Assembly: GCA_019637695.1 (NCBI GenBank) | Contig: JAHBVG010000016.1 | Location: 1 to 64,000, forward strand | DNA from: Caldilineaceae bacterium | Lineage (GTDB): Bacteria; Chloroflexota; Anaerolineae; Caldilineales; Caldilineaceae | Direction of reading: 5' to 3' | Length of the DNA: 64,000 nt | Shown: one piece after another, positions 18,350 to 26,640 of the stretch | How positions within the stretch are numbered: the stretch's first letter is position 1 | Layout of the letters: each line of letters begins with the position of its first letter | Notes under the pieces: generated by a model | Database searches by the model: none | Told to the model about the DNA's origin: nothing | What the model saw: the letters and a program-made list of their open reading frames with translations, nothing else | Position numbers and translations under genes: made by a program

Positions 18350-18360
18350 AAGATTCTCCT

Positions 18361-19047
18361 TTAATCCGCAGCGGCGCCGATCTCTTCGGGGAAGGTAGGG
18401 CGTAATGGCGGTTTCATAGCAAACAGAGCTGATTTCTCGGCCACGCCGTTCTCAACCCTGGCGTGCAATCCATTCTTGATGTAAGCCGTCACCATGTGGC
18501 CGAACATCATGTGCAAATCCTCGATATAGCCGTAGTTGTCGCTGCGCACGACGACAGGCAGATCCACGAGTTTGGCGACTTTGCCGCCATCAAAGCCCAG
18601 GAAGCCAATCGTGTAAGCGCCCAGTTGCTGCGCGGTTTTGACAGCCTCTACAATGTTGGCAGAGTTGCCGCTGGCCGAGATGGCGATCACCAGATCATCG
18701 CGCTGGATCCACGGCTTCATCTGCTCAGAGAAGACGGTGTTGTAATTCACATCGTTGGCCCAGGCTGTCATCAGCGGCATGTTATCGGTCAAGGCCATGG
18801 CGCGGAAGCGCTGGTTCACCGCTTGCGGATTGCTGCCTAAAATCGTCTTGCCCAAATCACAGGCCAGATGAGAGGCGGTGGCCGCGCTGCCGCCGTTGCC
18901 AACGATCATCACCAACTTGTCCTGGCGATAGGCGTCGAAAAGATACTCTGCTACAGCGGCAATCTGGTAGACAGGCAATTGATCAATACATCGTTTAAAT
19001 TCAATTCCGTAGTTGACAATAAAAGTTTCTGCTTTAGACAGATTCAT
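18361..19047 (-). CDS. gmhA: Sedoheptulose-7-phosphate isomerase-like SIS-domain protein
   Basis: The 228-residue SIS (sugar isomerase) protein contains MIVGNGGSAATASHLACDLGK and ISASGNSANIVEAVKTA, the phosphosugar-binding loops of GmhA and relatives (phosphoheptose isomerase, DiaA). GmhA converts sedoheptulose 7-phosphate to D-glycero-D-manno-heptose 7-phosphate. I start at ATG 19047, which overlaps the hddA-like stop by 14 bases and has GAGGGAG upstream. The pairing with an HddA-type kinase favours a heptose role over a DiaA role. The symbol is therefore given with reserve. Confidence 0.82.
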   Translation of the reverse strand: MNLSKAETFIVNYGIEFKRCIDQLPVYQIAAVAEYLFDAYRQDKLVMIVGNGGSAATASHLACDLGKTILGSNPQAVNQRFRAMALTDNMPLMTAWANDVNYNTVFSEQMKPWIQRDDLVIAISASGNSANIVEAVKTAQQLGAYTIGFLGFDGGKVAKLVDLPVVVRSDNYGYIEDLHMMFGHMVTAYIKNGLHARVENGVAEKSALFAMKPPLRPTFPEEIGAAAD

Positions 19048-20038
19048 AGGTTTCTCCCTCTTCAACATAAATAATGCGGCTACCCTGAGATTCAAATTGA
19101 AAGGGTATAGGGCGTAGCTCGGGCAATGCGTTTATAATTTGGGGGTGGTACGCTGGGGGCGCGTATAAAAGCAGAAATCCGCCGCCGCCAGCCCCCAAGA
19201 TCTTGCCGCCCAGCGCGCCCTGTTGGCGCGCCCGCTCATACCATTCATCGATGGTGGGGTTGCTGATCCCCTCAGCCAGGCTGCGTTTTTGTAGCCATCC
19301 TTCGTGCAGATAGTTGCCCATGACGCCAACTTCCCCCTGCGCCAGCGCAGTGGATAAATGATGGGCCAGGTCGCGCATCCCGCGCAGATGGGTGCGGGCG
19401 CCGTTGCCGTTGCGTGTGTTGGCCGACTGCCGCGCCAGGATGGTATCGGCGGAGCGCACCATGCCGGTGTAGAGCAGGAGCAGGCTGCTTTCCAATTGGC
19501 AGCGCGCGCGCTTGGGCATAAGCAGCGGCGTTACTTCCACGCCTTCATCTGGCAGAAAGGTGATCCGCTTCAAGCCGCCATAGGCGGCGATATATTGATC
19601 CTGTTTGCCGATGGGTTTGCCGCAGATATTGATTTCGATCTGGCAGGCTTCACGCGCCAGCCGTTCCGCGCCCGCCATTTTGCCTTTGTAGGCGTAGAGG
19701 GCGTTGAGCAGGCCAACTGTATAGGTGCTGGACGATCCAAGCCCCGTCCCCTGCGAAGGGATGTCGGAGATCGAGGTGATCTCGATGCCGCCGTCGATAT
19801 CCACCAGGCGCAACGCCTCGCGGATCAACTCGTGGCGCAGATCATCCACCGTATCCACGATTTCGGTCACTGAGTAGCTGGCGCGGACCTTGCGGTCGAA
19901 TTTCGGGTTGACGGTGATATAGATGTATTTGTCAATGGCTGTGGAAACCACCGTCCCCGGCTCGTTATGATAGAAGGCAGGGAGATCCGTGCCGCCGCCG
20001 GCAAAGCTAATGCGTAGGGGTGTGCGCGAGATAATCAT
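19034..20038 (-). CDS. hddA: GHMP sugar kinase, D-glycero-alpha-D-manno-heptose-7-phosphate kinase type
   Basis: The 334-residue protein starts MIISRTPLRISFAGGGTDLPAF and has the ATP-binding GHMP motif PSQGTGLGSSSTYTVGLL near residue 95 and the C-terminal GGKILGAGGGGFLLLY. These are hallmarks of HddA and the closely related fucose/galactose-type kinases. HddA makes heptose 1,7-bisphosphate on the GDP-heptose route used for S-layer and capsular glycans. The gene overlaps the SIS isomerase by 14 bases, which supports the heptose reading. The next enzymes (GmhB phosphatase, HddC nucleotidyltransferase) are not in the window. Confidence 0.83.
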   Translation of the reverse strand: MIISRTPLRISFAGGGTDLPAFYHNEPGTVVSTAIDKYIYITVNPKFDRKVRASYSVTEIVDTVDDLRHELIREALRLVDIDGGIEITSISDIPSQGTGLGSSSTYTVGLLNALYAYKGKMAGAERLAREACQIEINICGKPIGKQDQYIAAYGGLKRITFLPDEGVEVTPLLMPKRARCQLESSLLLLYTGMVRSADTILARQSANTRNGNGARTHLRGMRDLAHHLSTALAQGEVGVMGNYLHEGWLQKRSLAEGISNPTIDEWYERARQQGALGGKILGAGGGGFLLLYAPPAYHPQIINALPELRPIPFQFESQGSRIIYVEEGETYESV

Positions 20039-20041
20039 GGG

Positions 20042-21523
20042 TTAGTACGCGCCCTTCCCTTTGATCGTCACCTGGATGGTCTGCATACAGAGTTGGATAT
20101 CGAGCCAGATGGTGTAATTGCGGATGTACTGCATGTCGAGTTGGACGCGCTCATCGTAGGAGAGATCCGAGCGGCCACTGACCTGCCACAGCCCGCTTAG
20201 CCCCGGTTTAACGGTGAGCAGGTTCATATCCCATTTCCCATACTTCTCTTTTTCCTCCAGCGTGATCATGCGCGGCCCGATCAGGCTCATTTCGCCCACC
20301 AGCACATTGACGAGTTGGGGCAGTTCGTCCAGGCTGTACCGGCGCAGGAACCATCCAATCGGCGTCACCCGTGGATCTTCATCTTTGAGTTTGTGGTGTT
20401 CACGCAGATAGGCGCGCTGTTCCGCTGTCAGCATTTCGTCGCCGTTGACATACATTGTGCGGAATTTGAAGGCATCGAACTGGGTGTTGCCCTGCCCCAA
20501 CACCCGCCTGCGGTAGATGATCGGCCCTGGCGAAGTAAATTTGACGGCCAGGGCAACCCCAATCAAGAGCGGCATAAGCATGAGCAGCGCCACTGTCGCC
20601 CCGACGCGATCCAGGCAATTCTTAAGGAATTCTTCGGTGCGCGAAAGGCGCATCTTATTGACGGTGATTAGCGGAACATAGCCCAACGACTTGATCTGAA
20701 GCCCCGTGGTGATCACATCAAAGAGGCCCGAAGAGAGGCGAACATTGACGCGCCCGTAAGCCCCATATTGGCGGAAGATATCGAGGATCTCCTGTGAAGA
20801 GAGCGCCGACGTCGTCAGGATCAATTCTTCTACATCATTTTCCTCGACTACGGTGGGCAAGGCATTCAGGCCGCCGACAATACGCAACCCAGGCGCAACC
20901 GCGTCGCCCACGGTTGCGCCGTTATCCACAATCCCAATGATGTTGAGACCAGATGTCTGCCACGACATAAGCTGCTGGGCCAGAGCGCGGCCTTCGTCGT
21001 TATTCCCGACAATGAGGGCGGGCACTACAAAAAAACCCAGGCTGCGTAATTTGTAGACAAGCCGCCGCAGTGCGAAGCGCCCTATACAGATCAATAGGAA
21101 TGTAAAGAGCCAGGCCATAATCAACCATCCACGGGCGATGATAAAAGGCCAGACAAAGTGGGTGACCATAACCAAGACGGTGGATAGAGTGCTGGCCTGC
21201 AATACCAGCGCATACTCTTGAGTACCGCCGAGCAGGTTTTCCCAGTCATAAGTATGGAACACCCACAGAAGCACCAACCAAAGGCCTATGAAGCCCAGCG
21301 AAATTAATTGATACCGTTCCGGGGCTGCTTTCCCATCGTCAAAGAAAGGTTCCAGCGGAGAATAGAAGCGCACCCAGTGCGCCAGGAAAAAAGCCAGCAT
21401 CAGCATAAGCGTATCGCTAACAACAAGCGCGCCAATATAAAAATGACGCTGCAACTGATGGCTCATGTTGCGCGCTATAGTTGATTGTCTGGGCAGGTAC
21501 TGCTCTTTCGTCGAATAAAGCAT
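20042..21523 (-). CDS. Polyprenyl-phosphate sugar phosphotransferase (initiating glycosyltransferase, WbaP/CpsE type)
   Basis: This 493-residue membrane enzyme starts the glycan on undecaprenyl phosphate. Four or five N-terminal membrane spans (residues about 28-165) are followed by a Rossmann-like cytosolic domain (PALIVGNNDEGRALAQQL), a further span near residue 310, and the catalytic bacterial sugar transferase domain. Motifs there are TSPGPIIYRRRVLGQG, FDAFKFRTM, DELPQLVNVLVGEMSLIGPR and PGLSGLWQVSGRSDLSYDERVQLD. It is the first gene of the minus-strand run, so the promoter should lie just right of 21523. GAGGTGAAGAA precedes the ATG. The transferred sugar is unknown. Confidence 0.92.
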   Translation of the reverse strand: MLYSTKEQYLPRQSTIARNMSHQLQRHFYIGALVVSDTLMLMLAFFLAHWVRFYSPLEPFFDDGKAAPERYQLISLGFIGLWLVLLWVFHTYDWENLLGGTQEYALVLQASTLSTVLVMVTHFVWPFIIARGWLIMAWLFTFLLICIGRFALRRLVYKLRSLGFFVVPALIVGNNDEGRALAQQLMSWQTSGLNIIGIVDNGATVGDAVAPGLRIVGGLNALPTVVEENDVEELILTTSALSSQEILDIFRQYGAYGRVNVRLSSGLFDVITTGLQIKSLGYVPLITVNKMRLSRTEEFLKNCLDRVGATVALLMLMPLLIGVALAVKFTSPGPIIYRRRVLGQGNTQFDAFKFRTMYVNGDEMLTAEQRAYLREHHKLKDEDPRVTPIGWFLRRYSLDELPQLVNVLVGEMSLIGPRMITLEEKEKYGKWDMNLLTVKPGLSGLWQVSGRSDLSYDERVQLDMQYIRNYTIWLDIQLCMQTIQVTIKGKGAY

Positions 21524-22356
21524 TTCTTCACCTCACACACAATTAAGCGGGGGATTGTCAAACAATTAGGATCCTGGCGATTCCAAGAAGATTACGTTAA
21601 GCAACCACCGGAACTCATCCAGAGATTGCCAGCCACAACGTCTGGTGAAGGAATGGGCCTTGAAGCTGACGATCTACAAAAGGGACTATAGAATGACAAG
21701 CGGAAGAATCACATAAGGAGAGGGTTAAAATCCTGTATCAATATCAATAACGACAGATAGCACGGGCAGGCGGCAGGTGGCTGTTAGCAGGGAGTCGATG
21801 GCGCGGGCAAGTGAAAGACATACAGAGCGTAGTGTCCACGAAATTACATGAAGAAATATTTATCCTTGTGTGGCCTTGCGGATGACCTTCAAAGTTTGTT
21901 TAGTGAACTGTAACTTGTAAGGATTGTAGTTTTTCTTATAGCCGAATTATTGGATTTATAAGGAAAGATCAAGGAGATTTCACCAAATTCTTCTGAAAGG
22001 CCAGGCTTTTATATGACGAAACCGTAATCTTCGGAAAATTTTTAGATTATTCTAAGTAAAGTTTATGCTTTTTTTACAAAAGTCATGGTTAATTGAATAT
22101 GCAAACGGAGATCAAACGAGGAAATATTAATCATTTTGTTAGACAAAAGCCCTCATGAACTTACATTTTAATTAATCCACGAATGAAAGACACTGTCTAC
22201 AGGTGAGCGTGCAGTTACAGTCCGACCGCAGCGGTCGGCCCGCACCTACAGATTCCACCATGTGGTTGACCAATACAAATTTATTGAATTTACGGTCAAA
22301 AAGATGGGGCTTCTTTTTGTTGAGTCTTTCTAGAACTAGGCGAGGAAAATTCTGCT
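21524..22356. other. Long intergenic region between divergent polysaccharide and sensor-kinase genes
   Basis: I see no credible gene in these 833 bases. The part from about 21840 to 22200 is AT-rich. Promoters of the leftward polysaccharide run and the rightward kinase gene must lie here, but I cannot point to consensus boxes. The right end holds one copy of repeat family B (22203-22280). Confidence 0.5.
22203..22280 (+). repeat. Dispersed repeat family B, copy 1
   Basis: A short hairpin (CCGACCGCAGCGGTCGG core) is followed by a tail GCACCTACAGATTCCACCAT and TTGACCAATACAAA (22242-22280). The same tail occurs at 43670-43708 and, with changes, at 52105-52140. All three copies have the same orientation and lie just upstream of + strand genes. 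Confidence 0.7.
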
Positions 22357-23415
22357 ATGCACAACTCTATTCATATCCTTCAGGAGATCCCGGCGCCACT
22401 CGTCCTCACTGGGTTGGACAAGCGCATTATGCTCTTCAACCGCGCAGCAGAGACGATGACCGGCTATTCAATGGCAGAAGTACATAACCTGCTGATCTCA
22501 GATCTGATCCATTGCTCTAGCCAGGATAACTGTCCCATCTGCGCGGATATGGAGAGTTTGATGGCATCTGAGCATCCAATGGCCGCAGGTGAATCGATGC
22601 ATCGGGGTTATCTCTCGCTCAAAGGTCGCCAGAGACAAAAACAACCTGTTTACTACAAAGCTGCGCCAGTCGCTGACTCAAAGGGAACCGTAAGCGGGAT
22701 TAGTCTTCTCTTACAGCCCAAAGTGAAACCGGAGATCAGCGCGCCGCAACCGGTGGATCTCTTTGGGCTTTTGGCGCACCAGGTGCGCACTTATATGACC
22801 TATGTCGCCGTCACTGCGGAGGCGATGCAGCACGGCTACAGTCATTTCGATTCCCAACAAGAAGGCTTACAATTTATTCAGGAACAGGCGGAGAAGTCGG
22901 CAGACGTTTTGCAGCAAGGGCTGATGCTCATCCGTGTCTTGCGAGAGGGTCTTTTTACACCAGAACGGGTTGATCTGTGTGACACGGTGCAGAGTGTGAT
23001 TGAAGGGCTAGAGGCCCGGCATGGTGAGCGCAATATTATGATTTCGCTGCCAGTACAGAGCTACGTGTTGGGCAATCGCTTGCTGCTCGAATTAATTCTG
23101 GAGAATTTGGTGCAAAACGCCATGATCCACGCTGGTCACGAGTGTTCCATTGCTGTGACAGCCGTCACAAACGACGACGGGATGATTGCGGTCCATGTGG
23201 CGGACGACGGCAAGGGGATGGCGCAGGAACAGTTACAAACCCTCTTCCAACCCTCTGGACAGAAAAGCTCATCGGGCGCGATCCGCAGTTTTCATGGTAT
23301 GGGGCTTCTACTTACCAAAATGGCTGTCGAGAGTCTGGGCGGAAAAATCTGGGTAAAGAGCCAACCATCAAGAGGAACGCGGTTCAGTTTTAGTTTACGT
23401 GAATTTGTAGAGTAA
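22357..23415 (+). CDS. PAS-domain sensor histidine kinase, cytosolic
   Basis: The 352-residue protein has a PAS domain (about 1-115; LVLTGLDKRIMLFNRAAETMTGYS) that contains a small cysteine cluster HCSSQDNCPIC near residues 52-62. A dimerisation helix follows with H-box LLAHQVRTYM (His141 the likely phosphorylation site, diverged from HELRTPL), then an HATPase_c domain with N-box LENLVQNAM (Asn254), VADDGKGM and GMGLLLTKMAVESLGG. No membrane span or signal peptide is present, so it senses a cytosolic cue. The cysteines suggest, but do not show, redox or metal sensing. GAGGAAAA precedes the ATG. It forms a two-component pair with the regulator 112 bases downstream. Confidence 0.88.
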   Translation: MHNSIHILQEIPAPLVLTGLDKRIMLFNRAAETMTGYSMAEVHNLLISDLIHCSSQDNCPICADMESLMASEHPMAAGESMHRGYLSLKGRQRQKQPVYYKAAPVADSKGTVSGISLLLQPKVKPEISAPQPVDLFGLLAHQVRTYMTYVAVTAEAMQHGYSHFDSQQEGLQFIQEQAEKSADVLQQGLMLIRVLREGLFTPERVDLCDTVQSVIEGLEARHGERNIMISLPVQSYVLGNRLLLELILENLVQNAMIHAGHECSIAVTAVTNDDGMIAVHVADDGKGMAQEQLQTLFQPSGQKSSSGAIRSFHGMGLLLTKMAVESLGGKIWVKSQPSRGTRFSFSLREFVE

Positions 23416-23527
23416 CTCGGCGCTTCTAAAAACAGGTCTACGTTTATCGACGCCTAAGCGGACGGGGGGAGACCTGGTATTCATGCATGTCAAGAGACTA
23501 ACGCGAATCAAAATCTGGAGAGAAAAT

Positions 23528-24217
23528 ATGGCGAAAGTACTAGTTGTAGATGATGATGAGATCTTGTTGAAATTAATTAATGTCAGCCTGAATCACCATA
23601 AGTTTGAAGTGAGTCTGAGCCGGGATGGTAAAGAAGCGATCCGCACGGCTTATCATGAACACCCAGATGCTGTCATTGTCGATATTATGATGCGCGAGAT
23701 GCACGGCGTGGAACTCTGTAAACGCCTGCGCGAGATGACGGATGCGCCGATCATTGTGCTTTCATCCATGAGCGATGAGGATCTTGTGATCGATGCGCTG
23801 GAAGCAGGCGCCGATGACTATGTGACTAAACCTTACAGTGTCGCCGAACTGGTGGCGCGCATCCGCGCCCAGCTACGCAACCGTGCTCGCTCAACCAATG
23901 GGAGCAACAAAATAGAAACAGTATTGACGGCTGGCGAGATCAGCATTGATGTTGCCCGCCGCCGAGTCACTGTGCGCGGCGAGGATATCGATCTTACGCC
24001 CACTGAATATACGTTGCTGCTCTGTCTCGTGCGCAATCGTGACAAGGTCGTGGATCATCGTCGGCTCCTCAGCGAGGGGTGGGGCCCAGAATTTGTCGAT
24101 CAACTTGAGTACTTGCGCCTCTATGTTCGGTACTTACGTCAAAAAATTGAAGAGACCCCAGCGAATCCACGCATTATCAAGACAGAGCGCGGCATCGGCT
24201 ATTACATTGCACATTGA
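23528..24217 (+). CDS. OmpR/PhoB-type response regulator
   Basis: The 229-residue protein has a receiver domain MAKVLVVDDDE with phospho-acceptor Asp52 (VIVDIMM) and Lys101 (VTKPY). A winged-helix DNA-binding domain follows (LTPTEYTLLLCLVRNRDKVV ... LRLYVRYLRQKIE ... TERGIGYYI). Start ATG 23528 has GGAGAG before it; the ORF extends 45 bases further upstream without a ribosome site. The likely partner is the PAS kinase immediately upstream. Target genes are not evident; the nearby epimerase and polysaccharide genes are candidates by position only. Confidence 0.92.
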   Translation: MAKVLVVDDDEILLKLINVSLNHHKFEVSLSRDGKEAIRTAYHEHPDAVIVDIMMREMHGVELCKRLREMTDAPIIVLSSMSDEDLVIDALEAGADDYVTKPYSVAELVARIRAQLRNRARSTNGSNKIETVLTAGEISIDVARRRVTVRGEDIDLTPTEYTLLLCLVRNRDKVVDHRRLLSEGWGPEFVDQLEYLRLYVRYLRQKIEETPANPRIIKTERGIGYYIAH

Positions 24218-24225
24218 AAGATGCG

Positions 24226-24273
24226 GAAGCGTGGAACGTGAGTACCACATCGGCTGCTCACGTTTCACGCTTC
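24226..24273 (+). terminator. Hairpin downstream of the response regulator
   Basis: Arms 24226-24242 and 24257-24273 pair over 17 bases with one mismatch. It starts 8 bases after the regulator's stop codon, so it could stop or stabilise the two-component transcript, although no U-run follows. The right arm is built of ACGTTTC/ACGCTTC heptamers, linking it to the heptamer repeats seen elsewhere. Confidence 0.5.
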
Positions 24274-24484
24274 ACAGTTGAGAAGCGACACCCGTCATCT
24301 AACCATCTCTCCTCCACAGCGCCAGATCCCACAAAGCTCCAAAAAACTCTCTGCTACCTCTAACGTTATCTTATGCGATTCTTGGTTACAGAGTGCTAAA
24401 AAGGATATTGAGTATTTTTTGAGCGGTGCATGGCCTCTAACCCCACCGGTACTATGGATCTGGATATGGAAAGGATCAATTCCT

Positions 24485-24931
24485 ATGTTGAATATAGGAG
24501 CATGCGCCTCCTCTATGGAGCTTGGCTTTGAACATTGCATAACCACAGAGAAGGTTGCCTGGTTCTCACAAAAGAGCCAGTCTCATGGAGGCGTCGAATT
24601 CCTGGTACGTTATCTTCAAGAAGAGAGATTTGTGATCTACCCTATCACACGGAGCCACATCCGCAGTTCCAATCTCCAAAATTACCGGATCTTCTTGCTC
24701 GAAGCCAAAGACACATTAGATGCGGCACTGTTAGATGTAATTCTTGAACTGCGTGTCCAAACCCTGGCCCTGATCGTCATCCTCATGGAAGAGCCGACCA
24801 GCACAGAGGTAGTACAACTCCTCGGCAATGGCGCTGACGCTGTGTGGGCGATCAATGAACCCCGTCAGGTGCTGCGGGCGCGGACAAAGTCTATTTTGCG
24901 CCGATCTCGTGGGTTTAACATGGAAATCTAA
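24485..24931 (+). CDS. Degenerate receiver-like protein without clear phospho-acceptor
   Basis: I do not recognise a named family. The 148-residue protein (start ATG 24485, AAAGGAT upstream; the open frame extends 207 bases further) has a C-terminal half laid out like a response-regulator receiver. After IFLLEAKDT comes LDVILELRVQTLALIVILMEEPTSTEVVQLLGNGADAVWAINEPRQVLRARTKSILRR, which resembles the beta4-alpha5 part of OmpR receivers (…GADdy…KP..eL.aRi.a.LRR) but with the Lys replaced by Asn-Glu-Pro. No DNA-binding domain follows. Because it sits next to a kinase/regulator pair it may be a pseudo-receiver or a decayed regulator. Confidence 0.55.
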   Translation: MLNIGACASSMELGFEHCITTEKVAWFSQKSQSHGGVEFLVRYLQEERFVIYPITRSHIRSSNLQNYRIFLLEAKDTLDAALLDVILELRVQTLALIVILMEEPTSTEVVQLLGNGADAVWAINEPRQVLRARTKSILRRSRGFNMEI

Positions 24932-25018
24932 CCCATACTTTATGCATTTCTCTTTTTCTGTATCCTACAGTGAAACTACGGAAGAATTCAGATTTATTTA
25001 GAGGTAAAGAGTAGAACT

Positions 25019-26062
25019 ATGGGTAAGCGAATTTTAGTAACGGGTGCAGCAGGGTTCATTGGTTCACACCTGGTCGATGCGCTATTGGACTCTCAAAACT
25101 GGGTGTTGGGTCTGGATAGTTTCACAGATTACTACGAACCTACGGTGAAGACAGAAAATATCGCGCGTGCATCTAGCCATGAAAATTATCTTCTGCTTCG
25201 TGAGGATCTGACCACAGCCGACCTTGTTGCCATCCTCCAAAAACATGAGATCGATGTGATCTGTCACCTGGCCGGGCAACCGGGCGTGCGCAGCAGTTGG
25301 GGCCGCCAATTCAACATCTACACCCGAAACAATATCCTGGCTACCCAGCGGCTTCTCGAAGCCGCCCTCTCAACAGGGCGGACGCCAGTCGTCTATGCCT
25401 CTTCCTCATCGGTCTATGGCAATTTAACCACCATGCCTCTGGCCGAAGAGATGAGGCCGGCCCCGGTCAGCCCCTATGGTGTAACCAAACTTGCAGCGGA
25501 ACATTTGTGCTGCCTGTACAGCGCTATGTATGAATTGCCCACCATCTCACTGCGTCTCTTCACAGTCTTTGGTCCGCGTCAGCGCCCCGAAATGGCCTTC
25601 TCGCGCTTTCTCAACGCTGTGAAGATGAACGAGGAGATCCTGATCTATGGGGACGGGGGGCAGACGCGCGATTTTTCCTACGTGGGGGATGTAGTCAAGG
25701 CGTTCCAACTGGCTGCGGATTTTGTCCTCTCTGAAAGAGGGCGACAGGGAGAAGGCTGGGTTTTCAACGTCACCGGAGAGAATCGAGCATCGCTGCATCA
25801 GGTCCTCGATACGATTGCCGAGGTGACAAGTTGCCGTCCGCGCATTCGGCATATGCCTGCCCAGCCTGGGGATGTGCGCGACACCTGGGCGGATAGCGCT
25901 CACATTCGCGAGATCCTCAACTTTACCCCGCAGGTGGATCTGCGCGAAGGAATCCGCCGTCAGTGGCGTTCCATCTGGCAAAAGGATCTGCACAAGCGGG
26001 AAAATCAGGCATCGCTCCCCTTGGAGATCGCACAAAGCGGCGTTCCTGTTGGCGCATCCTGA
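25019..26062 (+). CDS. NAD-dependent epimerase, UDP-glucuronate 4-epimerase-like
   Basis: A 347-residue extended SDR: KRILVTGAAGFIGSHLVDALL, the FTDYYEPTVKTENI segment typical of UDP-glucuronate epimerases, YASSSSVYGN, and SPYGVTKLAAEHLC for YxxxK. RLFTVFGPRQRPEMAFSRF and IYGDGGQTRDFSYVGD also fit this branch. It probably interconverts UDP-glucuronate and UDP-galacturonate or a similar pair. It follows the degenerate receiver by 87 bases and may feed the polysaccharide genes to the left, although it is separated from them by the two-component genes. Confidence 0.87.
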   Translation: MGKRILVTGAAGFIGSHLVDALLDSQNWVLGLDSFTDYYEPTVKTENIARASSHENYLLLREDLTTADLVAILQKHEIDVICHLAGQPGVRSSWGRQFNIYTRNNILATQRLLEAALSTGRTPVVYASSSSVYGNLTTMPLAEEMRPAPVSPYGVTKLAAEHLCCLYSAMYELPTISLRLFTVFGPRQRPEMAFSRFLNAVKMNEEILIYGDGGQTRDFSYVGDVVKAFQLAADFVLSERGRQGEGWVFNVTGENRASLHQVLDTIAEVTSCRPRIRHMPAQPGDVRDTWADSAHIREILNFTPQVDLREGIRRQWRSIWQKDLHKRENQASLPLEIAQSGVPVGAS

Positions 26063-26211
26063 ATCTGTCCAGGCTCATGAAGATCCCTGCGACAAAAGTG
26101 GGATTCAACCCTGAACCGCCTATAACATTCATCCGACGACAGGCTGCTCTTTTGCTGCTAAGATCAAACTGCACAAATCATAATCTGAGTACTCAGCAAG
26201 GAGCGATTTCG

Positions 26212-26469
26212 ATGAATTCTATGCCCAAGAATAAAAAGTGGAGTGAATTGTCCACCGCCACCAGGGTGAGGATTATCCTGTTTGGCCTTATCCAGGTTTC
26301 GCTGATGATAGCGGCGCTAGTCGATATTCGTAAGCGGCCGGCCGAACAGATCAAGGGCAGCAAAAAGATGTGGACGGCGCTGGCCTTCGTCAATTGGATC
26401 GGGCCGATTGCCTACTTTGTCATAGGACGCAAACGGGGCGTCGCCGCCGATATTGCTGTTTCTGAGTAA
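26212..26469 (+). CDS. Small membrane protein, PLDc_N-like
   Basis: This 85-residue protein is preceded by AAGGAG 8 bases before ATG 26212. Two hydrophobic segments (about residues 20-40, RIILFGLIQVSLMIAALVDI, and 55-73, ALAFVNWIGPIAYFVIGRKRG) flank RKRPAEQIKGSKKMW. The WxxxxxxN.iGpi.YfviGRKRG end is the pattern of PLDc_N (phospholipase D nuclease N-terminal) small membrane proteins, whose role as stand-alone proteins is unknown. A strong terminator begins at its stop codon. Longer upstream reading in the same frame has no support. Confidence 0.78.
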   Translation: MNSMPKNKKWSELSTATRVRIILFGLIQVSLMIAALVDIRKRPAEQIKGSKKMWTALAFVNWIGPIAYFVIGRKRGVAADIAVSE

Positions 26470-26510
26470 AAAAGAGCCGCTGGGTTTCTGAAACCCAGCG
26501 GCTCTTTTTT
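26468..26510 (+). terminator. Strong intrinsic terminator
   Basis: A near-perfect hairpin overlaps the stop codon of the small membrane protein gene. Its GC-rich stem AGAGCCGCTGGGTTT pairs with AAACCCAGCGGCTCT, and a run of six T follows. An A-run on the other side makes it usable in both directions, which suits the convergent homocysteine methyltransferase gene. Confidence 0.9.
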
Positions 26511-26550
26511 ACTTTTTGATTCTAGTGTTGCGTCGAGCATAAATTGAGGA

Positions 26551-26608
26551 GTAGGGGCGCTGCTTGCTGCGCCTGGTGTGCAGAGGGCGCAGCAAGCAGC
26601 GCCCCTCC
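26551..26608. repeat. 58-nt palindromic repeat family A, copy 1
   Basis: Arms 26551-26573 and 26586-26608 (GTAGGGGCGCTGCTTGCTGC and its complement) form a 23-bp stem with one mismatch and a 12-base loop. Nearly identical 58-nt copies occur at 51738-51795 and 60740-60797. It lies between convergent genes, just after the terminator. Confidence 0.85.
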
Positions 26609-26640
26609 CCTGTTTCAATCAATTCATGGCTGACATGACC

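Noticed and set aside
21485..21691. 68-codon + strand frame at the start of the 21.5-22.3 kb gap
   Set aside because: No motif, no ribosome site, and its beginning is antisense to the glycosylphosphotransferase gene.
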